Of a stretch of 14,327 bases of DNA, positions 6,370-12,985 are shown in pieces; the first letter of the stretch is position 1; each line of letters starts with the position of its first letter. The notes below the pieces were generated by a model that did not search any database, was not told where the DNA came from, and was given only the letters and a program-made list of their open reading frames with translations. The translations under genes and the position numbers were made by a program. Origin of the DNA: an uncultured Collinsella sp. (lineage in GTDB: Bacteria; Actinomycetota; Coriobacteriia; Coriobacteriales; Coriobacteriaceae); the NCBI GenBank assembly GCA_958438955.1, contig CAUBTS010000050.1, positions 1-14,327 of the forward strand. Reading direction: 5' to 3'.

Positions 6370-6697
6370 AGTTTACCGGAGCTAACTTATGGAGAAGGTG
6401 TGGCGGCGCATATTGACGCTACAAAGTAAACCACGGTGAACTATATTGGTTTCAGCAACGGAGCAGGCAATAGGCGATGAAAAAGCCTGCCCTGTTGAGT
6501 TTGATTCGCATTCCTCCCCTCTGTGCGATTCAACGGTGTACTTCGGGAACAGGCCCGCTGGCAACTAACTGCCAGCGGGCCTGTTCCTGTTTGTCGGGGG
6601 AGTGCGATGGACGGAGCCGAAGCGGTCCGGCTCCAAAAAAGGTGGACGCCGTAGTGCCCGCCCTATAGCAATCGAAAGCTCAAGCCAGCAGATCGGT
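6370..6697. other. Convergent intergenic region with several hairpins, no gene seen
   Basis: This gap lies between the plus-strand alkyltransferase-like gene and the minus-strand trpS. It holds stems at 6463-6468/6485-6490 (GCAGGC/GCCTGC), 6501-6510/6524-6533 (one mismatch), 6546-6563/6570-6587 (listed separately) and 6613-6619/6628-6634 (GGAGCCG/CGGCTCC followed by six A). Short frames of about 60 codons exist on both strands but have no ribosome site and cross the hairpins. Confidence 0.6.
6546..6587. terminator. 18-bp perfect hairpin between convergent genes
   Basis: GGAACAGGCCCGCTGGCA (6546-6563) is perfectly inverted at 6570-6587 with a six-base loop, followed on the plus strand by TGTTTGTC. 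The position, between convergent genes, suits a terminator, but neither side has a clean T tract, so the function is not certain. Confidence 0.5.
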
Positions 6698-7747
6698 CTA
6701 GTACACCATACCCATGGCGTCCTGAACCTCTGCCAGGGTCTGCTCGGCGATTTCGTTGGCGCGACGGTTGCCCTCGTGCAGCACGTCCTTCACATAGTCC
6801 AGATCGTTCTCGTAGCGCTGGCGACGCTCGCGGATAGGTGCGAAGTACTCGTTGACGGCCTCGGTCACGTACTTCTTGAGCTGGCCGGAGCCGCCCATGC
6901 CAATCTCATCGGCAATCTCGACCTCGGAACGGCCGGTGCAGATTGCAGCCGTCGAAAGCAGGCCGGACACGCCGGGGCGGTTCTCGGGATCGAACGTGAT
7001 CATGCGCTCGGAGTCGGTCTGGCTCTTCTTGATGCGCTTTGCCGTCTCCTCGGCGGTCATCGAGATGTTGATGGCGTTGCCGTAGCTCTTGCTCATCTTT
7101 CGACCGTCCAGGCCTGGCAGCAGCGGGGTCTCGGACAGCAGCGCGTCGACCTCGGGGAACACCTTGCCGTAGCGGTTGTTAAAGCGGCGGGCGATGGTGC
7201 GGGTGAGCTCGATGTGCGGCAGCTGGTCACGACCGACGGGCACCACGTTGCCCTTGCAGAACAGAATGTCGCAGGCCTGGTGCACCGGGTAGGTGAGCAG
7301 AAGGCCGGTGAGCTCGTGGCCCGAGGCCTCCATCTCGGCCTTGACCGTGGGGTTGCGCGCCAGCTCGGCCTCGGACACCAGCGACAGGAACGGCAGCATG
7401 AGCTGGTTGGCGGCGGGCACGGCGGAGTGCGCGTAGATCATGGTCTTGTCGGGGTCGATACCGCAGGCAAGGTAGTCCATGACCATGTTGTACACGTTGT
7501 CCTGGATGTGCTCGGTCGTGTCGCGGTCAGTGATGACCTGGTAGTCGGCGATAAGTACGTTGGTCTTGGCGCCCATGTTCTGCAGCTCAACACGGCCCTT
7601 GAGGGTGCCGAAGTAGTGGCCCAGGTGCAGACGGCCGGTGGGGCGGTCGCCGGTGAGCATGGTGAACTTCTCGGGCGTTTTGGCCAGGCCCTCGCGAATG
7701 GCGTTGCTCTTTTGCAGCGCGACTTCGTAGCTGTTCTCGTTTGGCAT
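6698..7747 (-). CDS. trpS: Tryptophanyl-tRNA synthetase
   Basis: Class Ic aminoacyl-tRNA synthetase that charges tRNA-Trp in the cytosol. The 349-residue length fits the family. The HIGH-type motif is HLGH (41-44) within GDRPTGRLHLGHYFG, and the KMSKS motif is exact at 217-221 (GRKMSKSYGNAI). The GDRPTG form of the first motif is the one found in a TrpRS subgroup of Gram-positive bacteria. I chose the ATG at 7747-7745 because TTAGGAGC lies just before it; an upstream extension of 35 codons has no ribosome site and reads as non-coding. The 170-base gap between this gene and the upstream minus-strand gene (7748-7917) shows no small gene, T-box or clear promoter to me, so trpS might be read from further upstream. 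Confidence 0.96.
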   Translation of the reverse strand: MPNENSYEVALQKSNAIREGLAKTPEKFTMLTGDRPTGRLHLGHYFGTLKGRVELQNMGAKTNVLIADYQVITDRDTTEHIQDNVYNMVMDYLACGIDPDKTMIYAHSAVPAANQLMLPFLSLVSEAELARNPTVKAEMEASGHELTGLLLTYPVHQACDILFCKGNVVPVGRDQLPHIELTRTIARRFNNRYGKVFPEVDALLSETPLLPGLDGRKMSKSYGNAINISMTAEETAKRIKKSQTDSERMITFDPENRPGVSGLLSTAAICTGRSEVEIADEIGMGGSGQLKKYVTEAVNEYFAPIRERRQRYENDLDYVKDVLHEGNRRANEIAEQTLAEVQDAMGMVY

Positions 7748-7917
7748 GATTGCTCCTAACGTATGTTCATGGGTCAAGATGATAACGCGTTTATTGGAGG
7801 GGTGGTGCGTAAGTAGGCGAGGGGCGGGAGAGGGACGCGCGTGGTGCGGCATGTGCGATGGGTGCGGCGCGGCTGCGCTTGGCTAACGGTGCCTTGGCGC
7901 ATCCTCGGCAGCTTGCC

Positions 7918-9117
7918 CTAGAGCTTGTGGTGGCGCTCTTCTTTGCGCTCCTCGGCTGCCTGCTCCTCCTGCTTAAAGGCGGGGTCGTCGGGGGTGACGA
8001 GCTCGTCCTCGTGCGTGCGCTTGTTGTAATGGTGGCGCAGCACGGGCTCAAACAGATGTAGATGTTTGGCAAAGGCCGCCGAGCCAATGGCGAGCACGGT
8101 AAAGATGAGCACACGCATGGGCACCTCGACCTGGTTAATCGCGGCGGCGCCGGCCGAAAGCATGATGCACCAGGCATAGATGAGCAGCACGGCCTGTTTT
8201 TGGTTGTAGCCTTCTTGGATTAGGCGGTGGTGGATGTGGCCCTTGTCGGCCTGCCCGATGCTAATGTGGGCGCGCCTGCGGCGCACGATGGCGCTAAACG
8301 TGTCGATGATGGGCACGCCGGCAACGATGAGCGGGATGATAAGCGAGGTGAGCGCGGCGGTGCGGCTCACGTTGAGCAGCGAGATGGAGCCCAGTGCAAA
8401 GCCCAGAAGCAGCGACCCCGAGTCGCCCAAGAAGATGCTTGCGGGGTTGAAGTTGTAGCGCAAAAAGGCCAGACAGGCGCCAAAGAGCGCAATGGAGAGC
8501 GCGGCGGCGTCGATGCGGCCCGAGAGAACGGCCATCGAAAACATGGTGAACGAGGCAATGCCGCAGATGCCCGTGGCCAAGCCGTCGAGGCCGTCGATGA
8601 GGTTAATGATGTTGGTGAATGCCACCAGATAGATTACGGTGATGGGGTAGGCGAGCCATCCGAGCATGATCTCGCCGGGGGCAAACGGGTTGACGATGAC
8701 GCCGATTTTTAGGCCGCCGATACAGGCGATGAGCGCGGCGAGGACCTGTCCGGCCAGCTTTTGCTTGGGCTTGAGCTGGAAGACGTCGTCGATAGCGCCG
8801 GTCGCAAAGATGACGGTAAAGGAGAGCGCCAGCATGGGATAGCTAATGTGAAGGCGCGGGTGCGGCACCAGGACGGGTGGCCAGCCTAGGTGCCAGGTGC
8901 CTAGGATTTGCACAATGCAGGCAACTACCAGGCCCAAAAACACCGCCGTTCCGCCCAAACGCGGGATGGGCTTGGTGTTGATGCGGCGCTTAGAAGGATA
9001 GTCGACGGCATCGAGTTTAATTGCCAAGCGCTTGACCAGGGGCACCGCGAGGAAGGTCGTGATAAAGGCCGCCGCTGCCACGCATAGGTACGGTATGTAG
9101 CTCGGGGATGAAGCCAT
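7918..9117 (-). CDS. Undecaprenyl-phosphate GlcNAc-1-phosphate transferase, TagO/WecA type
   Basis: An integral membrane enzyme of the MraY/WecA/TagO family that moves an N-acetylhexosamine-1-phosphate from its UDP carrier to undecaprenyl phosphate, the first step of teichoic acid, O-antigen-like or capsule glycan assembly. Over 399 residues I see about ten to eleven membrane helices and the family motifs: GAIDDVFQL (107-115, catalytic Asp pair), NIINLIDGLDGLA (169-181), FNPASIFLGDSGS (223-235) and the HIHH sequence in DKGHIHHRL (291-299) that marks the WecA/TagO branch, not MraY. The last 35 residues are charged and cytoplasmic. The ATG at 9117-9115 is preferred; no good ribosome site precedes it or the TTG at 9135. 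The sugar specificity cannot be told. It may work in the same surface-glycan pathway as the flippase at 1-1319. Confidence 0.92.
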   Translation of the reverse strand: MASSPSYIPYLCVAAAAFITTFLAVPLVKRLAIKLDAVDYPSKRRINTKPIPRLGGTAVFLGLVVACIVQILGTWHLGWPPVLVPHPRLHISYPMLALSFTVIFATGAIDDVFQLKPKQKLAGQVLAALIACIGGLKIGVIVNPFAPGEIMLGWLAYPITVIYLVAFTNIINLIDGLDGLATGICGIASFTMFSMAVLSGRIDAAALSIALFGACLAFLRYNFNPASIFLGDSGSLLLGFALGSISLLNVSRTAALTSLIIPLIVAGVPIIDTFSAIVRRRRAHISIGQADKGHIHHRLIQEGYNQKQAVLLIYAWCIMLSAGAAAINQVEVPMRVLIFTVLAIGSAAFAKHLHLFEPVLRHHYNKRTHEDELVTPDDPAFKQEEQAAEERKEERHHKL

Positions 9118-9188
9118 GAATCTAAAAACCGCCAAGCGTCGAAGGAAAAGGTCAGAAGAACGCCATGCGCAAAGGGCATAGCCGAACC

Positions 9189-9194
9189 ATAATA
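9189..9194 (-). promoter_or_regulatory. Possible -10 box of the TagO-type gene
   Basis: TATTAT on the minus strand (9194-9189) matches the -10 consensus at five of six positions and lies about 72 bases before the chosen ATG. No good -35 box is visible at 16-18 bp (TTACAT at 18 bp is poor). A short dyad GTGCA/TGCAC lies just upstream at 9210-9225. Confidence 0.3.
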
Positions 9195-9322
9195 CTCGAC
9201 CAAGGGGGGTGCATGTAATTGCACGCAGCGATAATCACGCGCTTACCAGATATTGGGATGTTGTCGATGGCTTGTCGGGATGCCGGCGGGGATCCATATG
9301 GACTGTAATGGCGATTTTCGGC

Positions 9323-9493
9323 AAAAGAAAACCACCCCCCACGTTACGAAAATGAACCCACCTAAAACAGGTGGGTGCCCTCATCGACTGTTCCAGCGTC
9401 CTTAACAACGAAGGATACCTGTACTAGGCACGACTGTGTGGGCTCCCTAAATAAACGCGACGGTTCACCCAGTTGCTCCGCGGGGGGCGGAAT
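9323..9493 (-). ncRNA. ssrS: Probable 6S RNA
   Basis: 6S RNA binds the housekeeping RNA polymerase holoenzyme and mimics an open promoter to damp transcription in poor growth. On the minus strand a transcript of about 165-170 bases would be closed by a 12-bp end stem: 9490-9479 (CCGCCCCCCGCG) with 9343-9332 (CGTGGGGGGTGG), counting two G-U pairs. A T-rich tail (9331-9323) follows. Inside are a large bubble, an apical hairpin TCCTT/AAGGA at about 9415-9399 and, on the 3' side of the bubble, the hairpin ACCCACCT/AGGTGGGT (9376-9356) followed by TCA, which is typical of 6S RNAs. A -10 box TATGAT sits seven bases before the predicted 5' end. No frame in it looks coding. A covariance search would decide the family. 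Confidence 0.68.
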
Positions 9494-9499
9494 ACCTAC

Positions 9500-9528
9500 A
9501 TCATAAAGCGGCACTTTGTGGATTCCAG
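9500..9528 (-). promoter_or_regulatory. Promoter of the probable 6S RNA
   Basis: On the minus strand CTGGAA (9528-9523, three of six) and TATGAT (9505-9500, five of six) are 17 bases apart. The expected start at about 9493 falls just before the closing stem of the RNA. Confidence 0.55.
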
Positions 9529-9530
9529 TC

Positions 9531-9559
9531 TTGACATTACAAAAATCGTGTCGGACGAT
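9531..9559 (+). promoter_or_regulatory. Candidate promoter of the PflX-type gene
   Basis: A perfect TTGACA (9531-9536) is followed at 17 bases by GACGAT (9554-9559), a weak -10 box. It faces away from the 6S promoter, and the two -35 boxes are only two bases apart, so the polymerases would compete for this spot. The leader to the start codon would be about 75 bases. Confidence 0.35.
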
Positions 9560-9643
9560 TACGGCGCCTTAGGGACGGAGTCGTCTACGCGGCCTGGCCC
9601 TTTACGTTTGAGCTGCTGAATCGTTGTTTTGGAGCATGTTTTT

Positions 9644-10582
9644 ATGCCGACGTCGTTGACCGAACTTTTTTCGCCCGCATGCCATTTGTGTCCGCGCCGT
9701 TGCGGTGCGGCGCGCGATGAGGGCGCGCGCGGCGTATGCGGTGCTAACGACACGCTCAGGGTGGCCCGCGCGGCGCTTCATATGTGGGAGGAGCCGCCTA
9801 TCTCGGGTGAGGCCGGTTCGGGCACGATCTTCTTTAGCGGCTGCTCCCTTAAATGTATCTACTGCCAGAACCACGAGATCTCGACCGGCAATTTTGGCCT
9901 TGAGATTTCGCCTGAGCGCCTGGTCGAGATTATGCTGGAGCTGCAGGACCAGGGTGCCAACAACATCAATTTGGTGACGGCGACGCACTATGCGCACCTG
10001 TTGCCTGCTGCGATCGCCGCGGCACGGACGCGCGGGCTGGTCATCCCGATCGTCTACAACACGAGTGGTTACGAGCGCGCGAGTGCCGTGGCGGCGCTGG
10101 GCGACCTGGTCGATGTGTGGCTCGCCGACTTTAAATATGCCGATGCCGGGCTTGCGCAGTCGCTTTCTCATATTAAGGACTATCCGCGCGTGGCCGTGTC
10201 GGGTCTGGCCCAGATGGCGCGCGAGATCGATCGCCGCGGGGGAGAGCTGGTGGACGAGGGCGGGCTCATGAAGCGCGGCATCATCGTGCGCCATCTGGTG
10301 CTGCCGGGACATGCAGACGATTCATGCCGCGTGCTGGACCTGGTGTGGCAGACGGTGGGCGACGTGCCGATCTCGGTCATGAACCAGTACACGCCCAATG
10401 CGCTCATGCGAGAGCAGGGCGGCGACCTGGCGCGCGCCGTGACGCGCGAGGAGTACGAGCAGGTACTCGACCATGCCGACGACCTGGGCTTTACGACGAT
10501 GTTTTGGCAAGAGGGCGGCGCGGTAGACGAGAGCTTTACCCCAGCGTTCGACACCACCGGCGTCCTCACCAGCGCAAAGTAG
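9644..10582 (+). CDS. pflX: Radical SAM protein, PflX type (PflA-related)
   Basis: A 312-residue radical S-adenosylmethionine protein of the COG1313/PflX group, related to pyruvate formate-lyase activases but of unsettled function. The iron-sulfur motif CxxxCxxC is GCSLKCIYCQN (66-76; Cys 67, 71, 74). A second cysteine group at the N-terminus, CHLCPRRC then GVCG (Cys 13, 16, 20, 32), is typical of this group and may hold another cluster or zinc. The rest fits a partial TIM barrel (for example VYNTSGYE, DVWLADFKY, RHLVLPGH, NQYTPNA). The ATG at 9644 lies nine bases after TTGGAG; the frame also opens at TTG 9629. No glycyl radical enzyme gene lies next to it. It is transcribed away from the probable 6S RNA. 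Confidence 0.87.
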   Translation: MPTSLTELFSPACHLCPRRCGAARDEGARGVCGANDTLRVARAALHMWEEPPISGEAGSGTIFFSGCSLKCIYCQNHEISTGNFGLEISPERLVEIMLELQDQGANNINLVTATHYAHLLPAAIAAARTRGLVIPIVYNTSGYERASAVAALGDLVDVWLADFKYADAGLAQSLSHIKDYPRVAVSGLAQMAREIDRRGGELVDEGGLMKRGIIVRHLVLPGHADDSCRVLDLVWQTVGDVPISVMNQYTPNALMREQGGDLARAVTREEYEQVLDHADDLGFTTMFWQEGGAVDESFTPAFDTTGVLTSAK

Positions 10583-10586
10583 TGCG

Positions 10587-10634
10587 TTCGCCGATGATTT
10601 TTCTGGGACGGGGATTAAAAAATCATCGAGCGAA
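10587..10634. repeat. Hairpin repeat with GGGACGGGG loop (REP-like)
   Basis: TTCGC plus CGATGATTTTT (10587-10602) pairs with AAAAATCATCG (10618-10628) and GCGAA (10630-10634), with one bulged A. The loop contains TGGGACGGGGATT. The stem differs from copies A-D but shares the GGGAC core. It starts five bases after the PflX-type stop codon. No T tract follows on the plus strand, so it is not a canonical terminator. Confidence 0.7.
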
Positions 10635-10679
10635 TGGTAGTCAAAAAAGCCGCGCCCCAAAAAGACTGGTTATTGGGCG

Positions 10680-10707
10680 TTGACAGTTGGCGAGCCGTAG
10701 GTAAAAT
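10680..10707 (+). promoter_or_regulatory. Strong promoter of the tRNA-Ala gene
   Basis: A perfect TTGACA (10680-10685) and TAAAAT (10702-10707, five of six) are 16 bases apart. The start would lie near 10714, about seven bases before the tRNA 5' end. This is the best sigma-70-type promoter in the window. Confidence 0.82.
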
Positions 10708-10720
10708 ATCGACTTGTCCT

Positions 10721-10793
10721 GGGGACGTAGCTCAGTTGGGAGAGCGCTGCCGTCGCATGGCAGAGGCCGAGGGTTCGACTCCCTTCGTCTCCA
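10721..10793 (+). tRNA. tRNA-Ala (anticodon CGC)
   Basis: The 73 bases fold as a full cloverleaf: acceptor stem GGGGACG/CGTCTCC, D stem GCTC/GAGC, anticodon stem CTGCC/GGCAG with loop GTCGCAT (T33, anticodon CGC), T arm GAGGG-TTCGACT-CCCTT and discriminator A73. The G3-U70 pair, the main identity element of tRNA-Ala, is present. It reads GCG, a common codon in this GC-rich DNA. The 3' CCA is not encoded (CCC follows A73), so it must be added by the CCA enzyme. Confidence 0.97.
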
Positions 10794-10807
10794 CCCTTGG
10801 ATTTGAT

Positions 10808-10839
10808 AAGCCGCTGACATTGTGTCGGCGGCTTTTTTT
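10808..10839 (+). terminator. Intrinsic terminator after tRNA-Ala
   Basis: AAGCCGCTGACA (10808-10819) pairs with TGTCGGCGGCTT (10823-10834), with one G-U pair and a three-base loop, followed by seven T (10833-10839). It ends the tRNA transcript but lies only 18 bases before the next start codon. Confidence 0.88.
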
Positions 10840-10857
10840 AAAAGAAAGGGCTGTACC

Positions 10858-11316
10858 ATGGCCGAGCTTGAGTCCCAACCACTGTCCGACGAGGAGCGCG
10901 CTGAGTTGGAAGAGCTCCGCGCCGAGAAGGCCCGCCGCGAGGCTCGGGAAGAGGCCCGTCGCGAGCGTGAGGAGCTGGCTGCCCTGCGTGCCGAGCGTGC
11001 GAAGGCCGAGGAGGTCGCCGCGAACGCCGCATCCGCATCGGCGCCCGCGCCTGCACCCAAGCCCGCTGCTGCGAAGCCTGCACCTGCCGCGCCCAAACCT
11101 CAGCCTAAAAAGGCCGCTCGTCCCAAGTCCGACGAGCCCAAGTCGAGCCGTGACGAGATGACCTTTGCCCAGCGCATGGTTACCTCCAAGGAGCCTACGG
11201 GCGAGAACGAGATCCCTGGCATGGCGCCGGCTCAAAAAATCATCATTGTCCTTGCCCTCATCGCGTTTGTCATCTTTATGGGCTACACGATCCTGACCAG
11301 CATGGGCCTGCTCTAA
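10858..11316 (+). CDS. Small coiled-coil protein with a C-terminal membrane anchor, function unknown
   Basis: I do not recognise this 152-residue protein. Residues 8-55 are rich in Glu, Arg, Leu and Ala with a heptad-like spacing and should form a coiled coil. Residues 56-98 are an Ala/Pro/Lys linker of low complexity (APAPAPKPAAAKP). Residues 100-125 may be a short folded part (EMTFAQRMVTSKEPTGENEIPGM in two parts). Residues 127-148 (KIIIVLALIAFVIFMGYTIL) form a single membrane helix at the very end, so it would be tail-anchored with its bulk in the cytoplasm. There is no signal peptide. The ATG at 10858 follows AAAGAAAGGG by six bases. It lies 18 bases after the tRNA terminator, so it probably depends on readthrough or on a promoter inside the tRNA region. 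The next gene, pncB, is 84 bases on. Confidence 0.8.
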   Translation: MAELESQPLSDEERAELEELRAEKARREAREEARREREELAALRAERAKAEEVAANAASASAPAPAPKPAAAKPAPAAPKPQPKKAARPKSDEPKSSRDEMTFAQRMVTSKEPTGENEIPGMAPAQKIIIVLALIAFVIFMGYTILTSMGLL

Positions 11317-11400
11317 CCGATTTGCATCGGGCGTCATGTCCGCATCCTCTGCTCTCGTCTAACCCTCAAATTCTGTACCACACATCCGAAAGGTCGCCCC

Positions 11401-12906
11401 ATGGCTTTGACCGACATCTCGCATCCCACCGACATTGCAATGCTCACCGATCTGTACGAGCTCACTATGGCCCAGGGCCTGTGGGAGAGCGGCAAGGCCA
11501 ATGAGCAGGGTTGTTTTACCGCGTTTTACCGCGACCATCCCTTTGGCAGCGCCTATGCCGTCATGTGCGGCACCGCCGAACTGCCCGAGCTGGTCGAGAA
11601 TCTGCGCTTTACGCCCGAGGACATCGACTACCTCGCCTCGCTCCAGGCCCCTGCCGGCGGCGCGATGTTCAAACCTGGATTCCTCGACTACCTGCGCGAT
11701 TTTCGTGCGCATGTAAACATCGACGCCGTGCCCGAGGGCGAGCTCGTCTTTCCGCGCGAGCCCATGGTGCGCGTCACCGGCCCCGCGCTGGAGTGCCAGC
11801 TGCTCGAGACGGCGCTGCTCAACATCGTCGGGTTCCAGACGCTTGTCGCCACCAAGACGGCGCGCGTGGTGCTCGCCGCCGACGGTCGCCCCGTGGCGGA
11901 GTTTGGCCTGCGCCGAGCCCAGGGTCCCGATGGCGGCCTGGCCGTTGCGCGCGCGAGCTACGTTGCCGGCTGCTCCTCTACGTCCAATGTGCTCGCCGGC
12001 CGCCGCTACGGTATTCCCGTCTTTGGCACGCATGCGCACAGCTGGGTGATGAGCTTCGATTCCGAGCTCGAGGCCTTCCGCGCATTTGCCAAGTCGAGCC
12101 CCAAGAACTGTACGCTGCTCATCGACACCTACGATGTACGCGAGGGCTGCGAGCATGCCATTACGGTTGCCAAGGAGATGGAGGCGGTGGGCGAGCGCCT
12201 GTCGGCTATTCGCATCGACTCGGGCGACCTCGCCAAGCTGTCCAAGTATGTCCGCGGCCGTTTTGATGCTGAGGGCCTGCCCTATGTGGGGATCTCGGTT
12301 TCCAACGATCTTGATGAGTACACGATTCAGTCGCTGCTCGACCAGGGCGCGCCCATCGACAGCTTTGGCGTGGGTACCAAGCTCGCGACCTGCTATGACC
12401 AGCCGGCGCTGGGCGGCGTGTACAAGCTTTCCGCCCGCCGTGCGAGCGAGGCAGATCCATGGACGCCGGTGGTCAAGCTCTCCGAGCAGCCCTACAAGCG
12501 CACGATCCCGGGTGTGCAACGCGTGCGCCGTTATTACGACGGCTTTGGCGGCCCGGTCTGCGACATGATCTACGACGAGGACCATCTGGCGGGGGAGGGC
12601 GCCGCGCGCGGCAATACCCTCGTGGCCGTGAATGATGCCGCCCTGGTGACTGACGTGTCCGAACTTGAGTATCGCGAGCTGCTGGTGCCGATCGTGCGCG
12701 ATGGCAGTGCGGTGGCTCCGCGTGAGAGCATCCAGGACGCGCGCGAGCGCTGTGCTTGGGCACTCGATCATCTGGACGCAGCTTTCAAGCGCTTCCTGTA
12801 CCCGCAGACCTATGTGGTGGGCATGGAGCAGGGCCTGGCTCAGGTGCGCGACGAGCTCGTGCGCAAGAACATGGCCGCGGCCTCTGCCTTTCCCTGGGCT
12901 CACTAA
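11401..12906 (+). CDS. pncB: Nicotinate phosphoribosyltransferase
   Basis: The enzyme joins nicotinate to phosphoribosyl pyrophosphate, with ATP hydrolysis, to make nicotinate mononucleotide in the salvage (Preiss-Handler) route to NAD. The protein has 501 residues, as in the longer Gram-positive form. Motifs are LTDLYELTMAQG (15-26), GTHAHSWVMSFDSE (209-222), where His213 matches the phosphorylated His of the family, RIDSGDLAKLSKYVR (271-285) and DSFGVGTKLATC (320-331). The ATG at 11401 follows CCGAAAGG by seven bases. The 84-base gap upstream shows no terminator or clear promoter, and proB follows 79 bases later on the same strand, so a shared transcript with either neighbour is possible but not shown. 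Confidence 0.95.
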   Translation: MALTDISHPTDIAMLTDLYELTMAQGLWESGKANEQGCFTAFYRDHPFGSAYAVMCGTAELPELVENLRFTPEDIDYLASLQAPAGGAMFKPGFLDYLRDFRAHVNIDAVPEGELVFPREPMVRVTGPALECQLLETALLNIVGFQTLVATKTARVVLAADGRPVAEFGLRRAQGPDGGLAVARASYVAGCSSTSNVLAGRRYGIPVFGTHAHSWVMSFDSELEAFRAFAKSSPKNCTLLIDTYDVREGCEHAITVAKEMEAVGERLSAIRIDSGDLAKLSKYVRGRFDAEGLPYVGISVSNDLDEYTIQSLLDQGAPIDSFGVGTKLATCYDQPALGGVYKLSARRASEADPWTPVVKLSEQPYKRTIPGVQRVRRYYDGFGGPVCDMIYDEDHLAGEGAARGNTLVAVNDAALVTDVSELEYRELLVPIVRDGSAVAPRESIQDARERCAWALDHLDAAFKRFLYPQTYVVGMEQGLAQVRDELVRKNMAAASAFPWAH

Positions 12907-12985
12907 TTCCTTGGGCGGTAGGGGCGAGTCACGCTCCCTTGGCCGCCAGCTCGGCCGTTCGCTGAACAGTTGATTGGTTTGACGT

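Noticed and set aside
6382..6564. 60-codon frame in the gap before trpS
   Set aside because: No ribosome site, crosses two hairpins and shows no protein-like composition.
7791..8177. 128-codon minus-strand frame overlapping the end of the TagO-type gene
   Set aside because: A shadow in another frame of a clear membrane enzyme; Arg/Ser/Pro-rich as typical of such shadows.
9559..9753. 64-codon minus-strand frame before the PflX-type gene
   Set aside because: It overlaps the start of the radical SAM gene and its leader, without a ribosome site.
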